Of a DNA stretch of 64,000 bases, positions 52,798 through 64,000 are shown piece after piece. The translations under genes were made by a program, and so were the position numbers. The stretch spans positions 441,925 through 505,924 of the forward strand of contig RPFO01000106.1 in the NCBI GenBank assembly GCA_009746045.1, in the 5' to 3' direction. Numbering within the stretch: the first letter of the stretch is position 1; every line of letters begins with the position of its first letter. The stretch comes from Mesostigma viride. Its lineage: Eukaryota; Streptophyta; Mesostigmatophyceae; Mesostigmatales; Mesostigmataceae. Under the pieces are notes generated by a model. It saw only the letters and a list, made by a program, of their open reading frames with translations, did not search any database and had not been told where the DNA came from.

Positions 52798-53993
52798 TAT
52801 GTAATTAATGATGAGGATTCAGGCTCCCATGGTGTCATCATGGCCCGTCTACGTACATGGATGTCAAGGAATAGTAAATGATGAGGATTCAGGCTCCCAT
52901 GGTGTCATCATGGCCCGTAGACCTACGTACATGGTTGGCATTTATGTAATTAATGATGAGGATTCAGGCTCCCATGGTGTCATCATGGCCCGTCTACGTA
53001 CATGGATGTCAAGGAATAGTAAATGATGAGGATGCAGGCTCCCATGGTGTCCGAAGGGGGCGTCTACGTACATGGTTGGCATTTATGTAATTAATGAGGA
53101 GGATTCAGGCTCCCATGGTGTCTCCATGGCTGGCCTACGTACATGGATGTCAAGGAATAGTAAATGATGAGGATTCAGGCTCCCATGGTGTCATCATGGC
53201 CCGTGTACGTACATGGATGGCATGTATGTAATTAATGATGAGGATTCAGGCTCCCATGGTGTCATCATGGCTTGTCTACGTACATGAATGGCATTTATGT
53301 AATTAATGATGAGGATTCAGGCTCCCATGGTGTCATCATTGCCCGTGTACGTACATGGATGGCATTTTTGTATATAATGATGAGGATTCAGGCTCCCATG
53401 GTGTCATCATGGCTTGTCTACGTACATGGATGGCATTTATGTAATTAATGATGAGGATTCAGGCTCCCATGGTGTCATCATCGCCCGTCTACGTACATGG
53501 ATGGCATTTATGTAATCAATGATGAGGATTCAGGCTCCCATGGTGTCATCATGGCTTGTCTACGTACATGGTTGGCATTTATGTAATTAATGATGAGGAT
53601 TCAGGCTCCCATGGTGTCATCATGGCCCGTCTACGTACCTGGATGTCAAGGAATAGTAAATGATGAGGATTCAGGCTCCCATGGTGTCATCATGGCTTGT
53701 CTACGTACATGGTTGGCATTTATGTAATTAATGAGGAGGATTCAGGCTCCCATGGTGTCTCCATGGCTGGCCTACGTACATGGATGTCAAGGAATAGTAA
53801 ATGATGAGGATTCAGGCTCCCATGGTGTCATCATGGCCTGTCTACGTACATGGATGGCATGTATGTAATTATTGATGAGGATTCAGGCTCCCATGGTGTC
53901 ATCATCGCCTGTGTACGTACATGGATGGCATTTATGTAATTAATGATGAGGATTCAGGCCCATGGTGTCATCATGGCTTGTCTACGTACATGG
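52798..53993 (+). repeat. Satellite block
   Basis: Plus-orientation satellite between the TIR end and the foldback element; contains the GATTCAGGCCCATGG haplotype marker at about 53943. Confidence 0.9.
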
Positions 53994-54542
53994 AGTTGTA
54001 CAAGCTAACGCTTATACTTTTTATGCGCAAACCTTTTAGCTAAGGTTAACGCATATTCTTACATCCTGCGCAGGATGTAAGAATATGCGTTAACCTTAGC
54101 TAAAAGGTTTGCGCATAAAAAGTATAAGCGTTAGCTTGTACAACTTAGAACCGGCGCGGCGCGGAAGTCACGGGTTCGAAACCTTGTGGGGACAGTGCCG
54201 AGTAGGGATTATTTGGGAGGATCCGCCGGGGCACCGGTCGGACCTAATTAATCGCCTAGCGAGGTAGATATCGGACCTTCCCGGGATTAATATCGAATCA
54301 GTAATTCGATATCGAATTAGTAATTCGATGCGGAAGTAAACCCTAGTTAGGGAGCCGCTTAATATTCCGCCCCAACGCGCAAAGGTTTTAAGTTGTACAA
54401 GCTAACGCTTATACTTTTTATGCGCAAACCTTTTAGCTAAGGTTAACGCATATTCTTACATCCTGCGCAGGATGTAAGAATATGCGTTAACCTTAGCTAA
54501 AAGGTTTGCGCATAAAAAGTATAAGCGTTAGCTTGTACAACT
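53994..54542. mobile_element. Foldback element: two identical 152-bp perfect palindromes around a 245-bp core
   Basis: Palindrome 1 (53994-54145, centre CCTGCGCAGG) is perfectly self-complementary; palindrome 2 (54391-54542) is identical. The element is flanked by CATGG on both sides (53989-53993 and 54543-54547), a 5-bp target duplication in the satellite. The core (54146-54390) has GGGTTCGAAACC near 54171, resembling the B box of tRNA promoters. No ORF. Non-autonomous, presumably moved by another element's transposase. Confidence 0.85.
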
Positions 54543-57500
54543 CATGGTTGGCATTTATGTAATTAATGAGGAGGATTCAGGCTCCCATGGTGTCATCATG
54601 GCTTGTCTACGTACATGGTTGGCATTTATGTAATTAATGAGGAGGATTCAGGCTCCCATGGTGTCTCCATGGCTGGCCTACGTACATGGATGTCAAGGAA
54701 TAGTAAATGATGAGGATTCAGGCTCCCATGGTGTCATCATGGCCCGTGTACGTACATGGATGGCATGTATGTAATTAATGATGAGGATTCAGGCTCCCAT
54801 GGTGTCATCATGGCCTGTCTACGTACATGGATGTCAAAGAAAAAAAAATGATGAGGATTCAGGCTCCCATGGTGTCATCATGGCTGGCCTACGTACATGG
54901 ATGTCTCAAAAAAAAAATGATGAGGATTCAGGCTCCCATGGTGTCATCATGGCCCGTGTACGTACATGGATGGCATGTATGTAATTAATGATGAGGATTC
55001 AGGCTCCCATGGTGTCATCATGCAAGGAATAGTAAATGATGAGGATTCAGGCTCCCATGGTGTCATCATGGCTTGTCTACGTACATGGTTGGCATTTATG
55101 TAATTAATGATGAGGATTCAGGCTCCCATGGCGTCTCCATGGCTGGCCTACGTACATGTTTGGCATTTATGTAATCAATGATGAGGATTCAGGCTCCCAT
55201 GGTGTCATCATGGCTTGTCTACGTACATGGTTGGCATTTATGTAATTAATGAGGAGGATTCAGGCTCCCATGGTGTCATCATGGCCCGTCTACGTACATG
55301 GATGGCATTTATGTTATCAATGATGAGGATTCAGGCTCCCATGGTGTCATCATGGCTTGTCTACGTACATGGTTGGCATTTATGTAATTAATGATGAGGA
55401 TTCAGGCTCCCATGGTGTCATCATGGCCCGTCTACGTACATGGATGTCAAGGAATAGTAAATGATGAGGATTCAGGCTCCCATGGTGTCATCATGGCTTG
55501 TCTACGTACATGGTTGGCATTTATGTAATTAATGAGGAGGATTCAGGCTCCCATGGCGTCTCCATGGCTGGCCTACGTACATGTTTGGCATTTATGTAAT
55601 TCATGAGGAGGCTTTAGGCTCCCATGGTGTCATCATCGCCTGTGTACGTACATGGATGGCATTTATGTAATTAATGATGAGGATTCAGGCTCCCATGGTG
55701 TCATCATGGCTTGTCTACGTACATGGTTGGCATTTATGTAATTAATGAGGAGGATTCAGGCTCCCATGGTGTCATCATGGCTTGTCTACGTACATGGTTG
55801 GCACTTATGTAATTAATGATGAGGATTCAGGCTCCCATGGTGTCATCATGGCCCGTCTACGTACATGGATGTCAAGGAATAGTAAATGATGAGGATTCAG
55901 GCTCCCATGGTGTCATCATGGCTTGTCTACGTACATGGTTGGCATGTATGTAATTAATGAGGAGGATTCAGGCTCCCATGGTGTCATCATGGCCCGTCTA
56001 CGTACATGGATGTCAAAGAAAAAAAAATGATGAGGATTCAGGCTCCCATGGTGTCATCATGGCTGGCCTACGTACATGGATGTCTCATAAAAAAAATGAT
56101 GAGGATTCAGGCTCCCATGGTGTCATCATGGCTTGTCTACCTACATGGTTGGCATGTATGTAATTAATGATGAGGATTCAGGCTCCCATGGTGTCATCAT
56201 GGCTTGTCTACCTACATGGTTGGCATTTATGTAACCTGAATCCTCTCATAAAAAAAATGAAGAGGATTCAGGCTCCATTGGTGTCATCATGGCTGGCCTA
56301 CGTACATCGATGTCAAGGAATAGTAAATGATGAGGATTCAGGCTCCCATGGTGTCATCATGGCTTGTCTACGTACATGGTTGGCATTTATGTAATTAATG
56401 AGGAGGATTCAGGCTCCCATGGTGTCTCCATGGCTGGCCTACGTACATGGATGGCATTTATGTAATTAATGAGGAGGATTTAGGCTCCCATGGTGTCATC
56501 ATCGCCCGTCTACGTACATGGATGGCATTTATGAAATTAATGATGAGGATTCAGGCTCCCATGGTGTCATCATGGCTGGCCTACGTACATGGATGGCATG
56601 TATGTAATTAATGAGGAGGATTCAGGCTCCCATGGTGTCATCATGGCTGGCCTACGTACATGGATGTCAAAGAAAAAAAAATGATGAGGATTCAGGCTCC
56701 CATGGTGTCATCATGGCTGGCCTACGTACATGGATGTCTCATAAAAAAAATGATGAGGATTCAGGCTCCCATGGTGTCATCATGGCTTGTCTACCTACAT
56801 GGTTGGCATGTATGTAATTAATGATGAGGATTCAGGCTCCCATGGTGTCATCATGGCTTGTCTACCTACATGGTTGGCATTTATGTAACCTGAATCCTCT
56901 CATAAAAAAAATGAAGAGGATTCAGGCTCCATTGGTGTCATCATGGCTGGCCTACGTACATGGATGTCAAGGAATCGTAAATGATGAGGATTCAGGCTCC
57001 CATGGTGTCATCATGGCTTGTCTACGTACATGGTTGGCATTTATGTAATTAATGAGGAGGATTCAGGCTCCCATGGTGTCTCCATGGCTGGCCTACGTAC
57101 ATGGATGGCATTTATGTAATTAATGAGGTGGATTTAGGCTCCCATGGTGTCATCATCGCCCGTCTACGTACATGGATGGCATTTATGTAATTAATGATGA
57201 GGATTCAGGCTCCCATGGTGTCATCATGGCCCGTCTACGTACATGGATGTCAAGGAATAGTAAATGATGAGGATTCAGGCTCCCATGGTGTCTCCATGGC
57301 CCGTCTACGTACATGAATGGCAAGTATGTAATTAATGATGAGGATTCAGGCTCCCATGGTGTCATCATGGCCCGTCTACGTACATGGATGTCATTTATGT
57401 AATTAATGATGAGGATTCAGGCTCCCATGGTGTCATCATGGCCTGTCTACGTACATGGATGGCATGTATGTATTTAATGATGAGGATTCAGGCTCCCATG

Positions 57501-59237
57501 GTGTCATCATGGCCCGTCTACGTACATGGATGGCATTTATGTAATCAATGATGAGGATTCAGGCTCCCATGGGGTCATCATGGCTTGTCTACGTACATGG
57601 TTGGCATTTATGTAATTAATGAGGAGGATTCAGGCTCCCATGGTGTCTCCATGGCTGGCCTACGTACATGGATGTCAAGGCATAGTAAATGATGAGGATT
57701 CAGGCTCCCATGGTGTCATCATGGCCTGTCTACGTACATGGATGGCATGTATATGTAATTAATGATGAGGATTCAGGCTCCCATGGTGTCATCATGGCCT
57801 GTCTACGTACATGGATGGCATGTATGTATTTAATGATGAGGATTCAGGCTCCCATGGTGTCATCATGGCCCGTCTACGTACATGGATGGCATTTATGTAA
57901 TCAATGATGAGGATTCAGGCTCCCATGGTGTCATCATTGCCCGTGTATGTACATGGTTGGCATTTATGTAATTAATGATGAGGATTCAGGCTCCCATGGT
58001 GTCATCATTGCCCGTTTACGTACATGGATGGCATGTATGTAATTAATGAGGAGGATTCAGGCTCCCATGGTGTCATCATGGCTGGCCTACGTACATGAAT
58101 GGCATTTATGTAATTAATGATGAGGATTCAGGCTCCCATGGTGTCATCATTGCCCGTGTACGTACATGGATGGCATTTTTGTATATAATGATGAGGCTTC
58201 AGGCTCCCATGGTGTCATCATGGCTTGTCTACGTACATGGTTGGCATTTATGTAATTAACGAGGAGGATTCAGGCTCCCATGGTGTCTCCATGGCTGGCC
58301 TACGTACATGGATGTCAAGGAATCGTAAATGATGAGGATTCAGGCTCCCATGGTGTCATCATGGCCCGTGTACGTACATGGATGGCATGTATGTAATTAA
58401 TGATGAGGATTCAGGCTCCCATGGTGTCATCATGGCCCGTCTACGTACATGGTTGGCATTTATGTAATTAATGATGAGGATTCAGGCTCCCATGGTGTCA
58501 TCATTGCCCGTGTATGTACATGGTTGGCATTTATGTAATTAATGATGAGGATTCAGGCTCCATTGGTGTCATCATGGCCCGTCTACGTACATGGGTGGCA
58601 TTTATGTATTTAATGCTGAGGATTCAGGCTCCCATGGGGTCATCATGGCCCGTCTACGTACATGGATGGCATGTACATGTAATGAATGATGAGGATTCAG
58701 GCTCCCATGGTGTCATCATGGCCTGTCTACGTACATGGATGGCATGTATGTATTTAATGATGAGGATTCAGGCTCCCATGGTGTCATCATGGCTGGCCTA
58801 CGTACATGGATGTCTCAGAAAAAAAATGATGAGGATTCAGGCTTCCATGGTGTCATCATGGCTGGCCTACGTACATGGATGTCAAAGAAAAAAAAATGAT
58901 GAGGATTCAGGCTCCCGTGGTGTCATTATGGCCCGTCTACGTGTTGTTGGCATGTATGAAATTAATGATGAGGATTCAGGCTCCCATAGTGTCATCATGG
59001 CAGGCCTACGTACATGGTTGGCATTTATGTAATTAATGATGAGGATTCAGGCTGCCATGGTGTCATCATTGCCCGTGTATGTACATGGTTGGCATTTATG
59101 TAATTAATGATGAGGATTCAGGCTCCATGCATTGGTGTCATCATGGCCTGTCTACGTACATGGGTGGCATTTATGTAATTAATGATGAGGATTTAGGCTC
59201 CCATGGGGTCATCATGGCTTGTCTACGTACATGGAGT
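54543..59237 (+). repeat. Satellite, right (plus) block
   Basis: The longest continuous block. Its outer part mirrors the left block: the 58514-59032 region is a near-identical inverted copy of 35847-36365. Farther inward the monomer order no longer matches, so copying inside the array went on after the inversion. A duplicated segment (55957-56394 versus 56611-57048) is present. Confidence 0.92.
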
Positions 59238-59517
59238 CATATTGATTCATGGAACAATGAGATACCATTCTTAATTGAAAATTGTTCTTGATACTTTCAC
59301 ATGCATGCCCGGAATCGTGAATTTGTGCGGGTTTCCATGATGACAATCCTCATTGAATTCTTGAGCACACAATATTGAGCAATTTAGGGGCACTTCGGCA
59401 ATGTTGACCATTTTCATTCATGATAAAATTAACATTTAATGCAATAAATACATATTCCACTCATTTTAATAAACCATGCAAAAACTTTACAAGCACGCTC
59501 AAGCTAGGGGTGGGCTG

Positions 59518-59885
59518 GCATGCACGCGTGGGTGTGGGGGTGGGCTGGCATGCATGCGTGGGTGTGGGGGTGGGCTAGCCTGCATGCGTGGGTGTGTGGG
59601 GGGCTGGCATGCATGCGTGGGTGTGTGTGGGGGCTAGCATGCATGCGTAAGTGTGGGGGGGGCTGGCATGCATGCGTGGGTGTGTATGGGGGCTGGCATG
59701 CATGCGTGGGTGTGTGTGTGGGGCTAGCATGCATGCGTGGGTGTGTGGGGGGCTGTCATGCATGCGTGGGTGTGTGGGGGGCTGGCATGCATGCGTGGGT
59801 GTGGGGGGCCGGGGCCGGGGCTAGCATGCATGCGTGGGTGTGGGGGTGGGCTAGCATGCATGCGTGGGTGTGGGGGGGGCTAGCA
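59518..59885 (+). repeat. GCATGCATGCGTGGGTGTG minisatellite, right copy
   Basis: Inverted counterpart of 34876-35370 with about 13 units; the shorter length accounts for the arm-length difference. Confidence 0.9.
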
Positions 59886-60549
59886 CGCCCCACCCCTCCA
59901 TCGGCACAGCCAGCCTTGTGAGTCTACCCTTAACAACAAGGCTGGTAGGACGACACGCCTGAGCAGCATATGTCATGCCTATCTCAGGCTAATAATGTGT
60001 GATTTTGTGCCAACAACCAAGTTGTTCCACCCAACAACACATTATAAACCCTCTTCCAAAATGCCCAACAAGCCGGACACGTGGAGGACCACACACGCAG
60101 TATATAAAGAGAAAATAAGCTGACTTTTTATCCAGCCAACCTGTGGCTAGCTGCTCTGGTTAGCATGACAAATGCTAACATTTACTCAGTGGGAAAGGTG
60201 AAGAGACCATTGGAACAGCCTACCTGACGCATGTGCCACCAAAGCATTGTGTCCCGCAAAATGCACACTGCCTCCTTTCTAACAAGCACGAGCCGCTCTC
60301 TTTAGGAGACAGGTGCCAGCTCGTCAGTGTCTGGGGAAAATGATGCCGCTGCTTAGGAAGACCGCGTGAATTTCCTCGAACACAACTGTCTATAAAGCAA
60401 AAGAAATTTCAGAGAAGCATGGAAATTAAAGCATTACACCTTCCCGACAGGTTGTGGGCCACGCGCTGCAGCAAGCCAGCCACGTCACAGACGAACTTGC
60501 TTAAAAACATCCAGGAATCCAGCGATGCAGCGCCAGGACCCGCAACTTC

Positions 60550-60951
60550 ATGGCTGCATCTGGCCGGAAAGAAGGCAAAAAGCTTACGCTCAACGAGCTA
60601 AGAAAGCAGGAAAACGCTAGCTTAAGACGTTTAACACAAGAACGTACCATAACGGGCATTTATTCGTGCCCAGGCGCACAAGAAAGTCCACCCTTTCATG
60701 GAGTGGTTGGGCAGTACGCATCGCGCAGGGCTAATGTTATCTTACCGCAAAATGACGGGAAAGGTAAAGATAGCAGCGGGAATTTTTACGGCTTTAGAAA
60801 CATCATTAAACTAGCTTCCATTAGGACCATCAAAACTGGCAACAATCGACAATCACACCTGCAGGCATCAATTATACTTTATTCATCCCGACAGAAATTC
60901 AGGCCGGACCCCCCTGCCGATGGTAAAGAAAAAGAGCCCGCGACATTATAG
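60550..60951 (+). CDS. Possible ORF in the right arm, unknown
   Basis: A 133-codon ATG frame with a Lys/Arg-rich N-terminus and no recognised domain. The inverted left copy (about 34206-33806, minus) keeps most of the frame but has lost the ATG through a base change near 34217. Because the arms are recent duplicates, shared openness is weak evidence for coding. Could be part of a decayed element. Confidence 0.2.
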   Translation: MAASGRKEGKKLTLNELRKQENASLRRLTQERTITGIYSCPGAQESPPFHGVVGQYASRRANVILPQNDGKGKDSSGNFYGFRNIIKLASIRTIKTGNNRQSHLQASIILYSSRQKFRPDPPADGKEKEPATL

Positions 60952-61099
60952 ATCGCAACTATCCCACCATAAATTAGAATCAGTAACTAATTTTCTCCAA
61001 GAATCGAGCATTTTTTCTGCTTTCCGCGAGCCAGATTTGTCACGTTTCGTCTAAAAGCAGTCGCCATGGCCACTTCCGCAAGGGGTGCGCGCACCGTGC

Positions 61100-61999
61100 A
61101 CCCACTTTTCACGGTACGGAGGGTACCGCGGAATTTTTTTTGGCGCGGAAAATATTCGCCGCGCCGAGTCCCCTTAACCATGCATGCATGCCCGTCGTCT
61201 CCAAACATTGCATTACATGCACGTGACGGCGTGTTCCCTCGGTCATGGTGCGCGGCGGTGCCAGCTGGACTGATGTCATGCCCTCCACGTAGGCTCGTTC
61301 TACATTTCAGAACTGATCCATGGCGCATAATTAGAATTTTGGAAGGTAGAATCAGGTTCTGAAGGTTCTACATAGTAGCCTAGTAAGGGTACACTAACAT
61401 GTAGCCCAGTAGTTACTAATCCTGCGATCATGATGGAATATACATGTAGTGATACTAATCGATACATGTAGTACACATGGTTGGCGCACAGAATGTTGTA
61501 CAACCTGCCCTACATGTCGGAAAAACGCACACTCTGACAAACGTGATTGGAATATATTGTACAACATCATCACTAACGCTACTGTTACGTCGCGTAACAA
61601 TTCGTTGTAGTTACGGACGTAAATTAGGTCTTTTGCCTCGGTTGTCCCTAGGTTTACGTTTAGGCTCCTACCGGGACATTATTGTCCTCGTAACAGTACT
61701 GTGGTACATTGGGTGTTGTTGGGCGCCGCGCCGCGTACTTTACTAGTGGTCCTTATCCTGTGGTAGAATGTAGTGGACCAGCGTGCATCAGTAGATGTAG
61801 TGGACCAGCGTGCATCTGTAGGCGAGGGCCATGTCGGCCCGAGCGTGTTGGACCGTTGGTGACCATTTATGCGCGTTCTACCCTTGTGTGTGCACTCGGC
61901 GTGTGTTAAATGAATTAACACATTAGGCTTGGGTCACGGCAGTGTAGTTGTGTTTCCTTCCTCTATTCCTGGAGTAAACGGGTTTTGATAAATGGTTGT
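61100..61999. other. Spacer, possibly includes an LTR
   Basis: T-rich DNA with a 22-bp tandem duplication (TAGTGGACCAGCGTGCATC at about 61771 and 61799) and a TGTTAA...TTAACA dyad near 61908. It lies upstream of three plus-strand ORFs and could hold the 5' long terminal repeat or leader, but I see no matching 3' copy in the window. Confidence 0.35.
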
Positions 62000-62263
62000 A
62001 TGGCGTATTATAGTAACACTTACGTTAATGCATTGAGATCAGCTCCGTCACGTTCGTCTTTCGCCAGAGGGTTAAGTAGAGGAGGCCTGACCAGTTTAGG
62101 TAGTATCAGGCCCATTAGAGGTAGAGGTGGAGGTAGATATCCGCGGCGTAACAATGGTTCCGGAGGAACTTCAGTAGGTAGTGAACGAGACGACTATCCC
62201 TTGCCACATACACCTTTCAAGACCCCTTCCGCGTCCAGGAACAAGAAGTCGACACTTCCTTGA
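62000..62263 (+). CDS. Possible small Arg/Gly-rich ORF
   Basis: An 87-codon frame from the ATG at 62000, with an R-G-R-G-G-G-R patch (about residues 41-47) and Ser/Pro-rich ends. Base use (T at third positions) matches the two ORFs downstream. It may be an RNA-binding leader protein or an exon. No family is recognised. Confidence 0.3.
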   Translation: MAYYSNTYVNALRSAPSRSSFARGLSRGGLTSLGSIRPIRGRGGGRYPRRNNGSGGTSVGSERDDYPLPHTPFKTPSASRNKKSTLP

Positions 62264-62683
62264 TAGGTAATGGGCGGGTCGCCTTCAAGCTAGGAGAGTA
62301 GTGCTGCCCGTTTCGGGACACGCTCTACCTAGAAGCTAGACCTGCTCGCAGCGGATAAATCCTTTCGTAGTTAGCCTGTCCTTCGCCTTGTTTTCCTGCT
62401 TACGGTTGTTTCCTGTCTTAGATAGGGGAGTATTACTGTTCGGAGACGATTAGCGTCGCAGTACCTACACCTTTTTCCTTGTGCTGCTGCTTTATTAGAC
62501 GGCCGCACCCGCAGAGTTACGGGGCGCTGTGTTAGGACGAGCGCTGGATATCCGGCCGCTGACTTAGGACGAGAGCTGGAAACTCCGCCCTCCTTCTTCT
62601 TTCGGTGATCCAGATCGTCCAGCTAAGTCGCCTACCCCTACCTCGTCTAGCTTGACATCACAAGACACGCCAGGTGAGTTATC

Positions 62684-63076
62684 ATGAGTCAACGTCGTGT
62701 TTTTACTGCGCCTTCCCATTCATCTAGTGATAATAGTTTAGCTAAGTATTACGTAGTTATTACCCCTCAATGGTCAGCCATTTTCCTCTCTTGGTCAGAT
62801 GCTAGGAAGATAGTGCAAAATCGTACATATAATGTAATTAGGTATAAGAAATTTGTTACCTTCGAGGAAGCTCAACAATTCCTTATAGACCATAGCGTAT
62901 CAGATCTAGGCCTACACGTACGTTCTACTCCTCATGGTCGCCCTCCTGTAGAAGCTCTAGATTTTGCTACCCCTCCTTCGTCTCCCCCTAAGAGGGCTGC
63001 ATCCTCATCTAGCTTAGATACTCCTCTCACCTTAGAATTCGGTTCCCTATCCATTACTGTTGTTAAAAAGGATTGA
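62684..63076 (+). CDS. Viroplasmin / RNase H1-N-like domain protein
   Basis: A 130-codon ATG ORF. Residues about 21-69 fit the small hybrid-binding domain shared by RNase H1 N-termini and caulimovirus P6: K-Y-Y-V-V-I at the first strand, an I-F-L-S-W-S-D-A-R-K-I-V turn-helix, Y-K-K-F-V-T-F-E-E-A-Q-Q-F-L closing helix. The tail is Ser/Pro-rich. The domain binds RNA/DNA hybrid or double-stranded RNA. It precedes a gag-like ORF by 124 bases, which suggests an accessory gene of an LTR or pararetrovirus-like element. T-rich codon use differs from the GC-rich elements at 19-32 kb. Confidence 0.6.
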   Translation: MSQRRVFTAPSHSSSDNSLAKYYVVITPQWSAIFLSWSDARKIVQNRTYNVIRYKKFVTFEEAQQFLIDHSVSDLGLHVRSTPHGRPPVEALDFATPPSSPPKRAASSSSLDTPLTLEFGSLSITVVKKD

Positions 63077-63200
63077 TTTAAATTGTTTCCTTCTTTTAAG
63101 CCATTAAAATCTTTTCCTTTTCTTTCCTTGCCTTATATTAGGCCTTGTCCTTTATCCTTGTTGCTTTCAGTTAGATTTTTGATCATTTACTTAAACAAAA

Positions 63201-64000
63201 ATGGATCCAGTGGGTGGTAACATGTCGCCTATACCTACCAATACTCCTACTATGAGTAATAATAATAATAATAATAACAACCATAACAACAATCGTGGTA
63301 ACCGACGGGACTCACTTGAAACGGTGCACCATCTCACTCCTCAAGGTAATCTTCGTGCCTCACCTCCTTCTCCTCTTGCTGATGGTCGCCGTCGTCCCTC
63401 ACTTACCCCTCCTACCTATGAACAACGTCAACGTATGCAAGTCAGATTTAGTGATGACCCTTCCCTTACCCTGAACCAGGCCCCTGCCCCTCCTGCAACC
63501 TTGGCTCAACCCTCCAGCAGGTCCTCACTAACTAACAATGTTTTTAGGCCTCCTTCCCACCCTGTGCCTTCCATGCCTGCTCTTAACACGGGTCGTGCCT
63601 CTGCCCCTGTCGGTCCTTCTGGGCGCCCTAGTGCAGTTCCCTTTTACCCACCTGCTTCCTGGTCCTACCCTGAGACGGCCTATGAGGCAGCCCAGGTCCC
63701 TACCCGTGTGGCTGATTTAGAAGTTAATAGTGATTTCAGCACCATGCCCTTAGATGACAGAAATTATGATCATTTTGCCTATTCCTCTCTTCGTGAGCAA
63801 TATACTGTCCCCTTCTCTTATGGGCACCAGCCTGAAACGGTGGCCCCTTCTAGACCCCTACCCAAGACTTTTCCTCTTCCTTCCTTCTATCCCGCTTATG
63901 TAGCAGTGGAAGATAGTGGCCCTATGGGAAAAACTGACTCTTCTAATCCCCCTAAGCCCCCTGCTCTTCCCCTCTTTGCTAACCTTCCCAAGCTGGATGT
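63201..64000 (+). CDS. Gag-like N-terminal region, runs off the window
   Basis: The ATG at 63201 opens a frame of 266 codons with no stop to the window end. The start is Asn-rich (a run of Asn/His about residues 19-30), followed by long Pro/Ser/Thr-rich disordered sequence. Same T-rich codon use as the preceding ORF. Low-complexity N-termini of this kind are usual in gag proteins of Ty3- and Ty1-type elements; the diagnostic capsid, zinc knuckle and pol domains would lie beyond the window. Identity therefore remains a guess from context. Confidence 0.45.
   Translation, partial: MDPVGGNMSPIPTNTPTMSNNNNNNNNHNNNRGNRRDSLETVHHLTPQGNLRASPPSPLADGRRRPSLTPPTYEQRQRMQVRFSDDPSLTLNQAPAPPATLAQPSSRSSLTNNVFRPPSHPVPSMPALNTGRASAPVGPSGRPSAVPFYPPASWSYPETAYEAAQVPTRVADLEVNSDFSTMPLDDRNYDHFAYSSLREQYTVPFSYGHQPETVAPSRPLPKTFPLPSFYPAYVAVEDSGPMGKTDSSNPPKPPALPLFANLPKLD

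Larger units (their letters stand above)
59238..61099. repeat. Right arm (unique part) of the giant inverted duplication
   Basis: Inverted match to 33658-35641, including the minisatellite at 59518-59885 and about 1.2 kb of non-repeat DNA. A few short stretches differ (for example about 60490-60515 against 34255-34275), showing independent changes since duplication. Beyond 61099 the two sides share nothing obvious. Confidence 0.85.

Noticed and set aside
54165-54177. tRNA gene suggested by GGGTTCGAAACC
   Set aside because: Only a B-box-like stretch is present; no acceptor, D-arm or anticodon arm can be folded around it. It is part of a non-autonomous element core.
35847-59032. Many 60-172-codon frames with repeated peptides (for example N-D-E-D-S-G-S-H-G-V-I-M) in the 35.6-59.2 kb region
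   Set aside because: They are translations of the satellite, whose monomers happen to lack stops in some frames. They occur in both orientations and show no gene structure.
34876-61000. CRISPR array (regular repeats around 35-59 kb)
   Set aside because: The window is eukaryotic, the spacers are themselves repeats, and no cas genes are present; these are satellites.

Overview
The window opens on a chromosome end. The first 42 bases are CCCTAAA repeats, the plant/green-algal type telomere also found in some other protists, followed by about 0.5 kb of subtelomeric repeat. The organism is therefore a eukaryote with TTTAGGG telomeres. A streptophyte or chlorophyte alga or an early land plant is my best guess, but nothing here fixes the taxon. 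I see no ordinary host housekeeping gene. The window is a layered collection of integrated virus, retrotransposons, DNA-transposon remains and satellite DNA.

Region 1 (about 1.3-14.0 kb) is an endogenous polinton-like virus (PLV). The minus strand carries a compact block of virion genes: major capsid protein, penton, LamG/Ig-like fibre, zinc-finger protein and a very long structural protein. Their starts and stops lie a few bases to about 30 bases apart. The plus strand, from a 24-bp divergent promoter gap, carries a coiled-coil protein, an A32-type packaging ATPase, an AT-hook-like protein and a tyrosine recombinase. No polymerase, primase or helicase is visible. Several genes are broken by single-base shifts.

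Region 2 (about 15.3-18.8 kb) is a broken, intron-containing minus-strand gene with a DDE-transposase-like core. Its intron carries three 72-bp repeats, each with a copy of the 5' splice-donor sequence. Region 3 (about 19.15-25.0 kb) is a non-LTR retrotransposon on the minus strand: tandem 230-bp 5' repeats, a PHD-finger ORF, then a 1306-codon ORF with RING-H2, two C2H2 fingers, reverse transcriptase (YMDD), CCHC and a restriction-like endonuclease. The two ORFs are separated only by a frame change at a G9 run.

Region 4 (27.59-32.92 kb) is a PAT-type DIRS retrotransposon. It has a gag-like ORF1, then RT, RNase H, a 2A-like motif and tyrosine recombinase, all bounded by split direct repeats (A1...B1-A2-B2). 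A small element at 41.76-43.88 kb has the same split-repeat plan but no coding capacity, so it looks like a non-autonomous PAT element.

Region 5 (33.66-61.10 kb) is a giant inverted duplication. Its outer unique parts and minisatellite are near-identical inverted copies. Its interior is a satellite of about 70 bp whose orientation flips at 39.195 kb. The satellite has been hit by a TA-flanked inverted-repeat element whose ends lie 13.3 kb apart, the mini-PAT element, a truncated RTE-like reverse transcriptase with an 11-bp target duplication, a foldback element made of two identical 152-bp palindromes, and others. Region 6 (61.1-64.0 kb) has T-rich codon use and the start of what may be an LTR or pararetroviral element: a viroplasmin/RNase H1-N-like ORF followed by a gag-like ORF that leaves the window.
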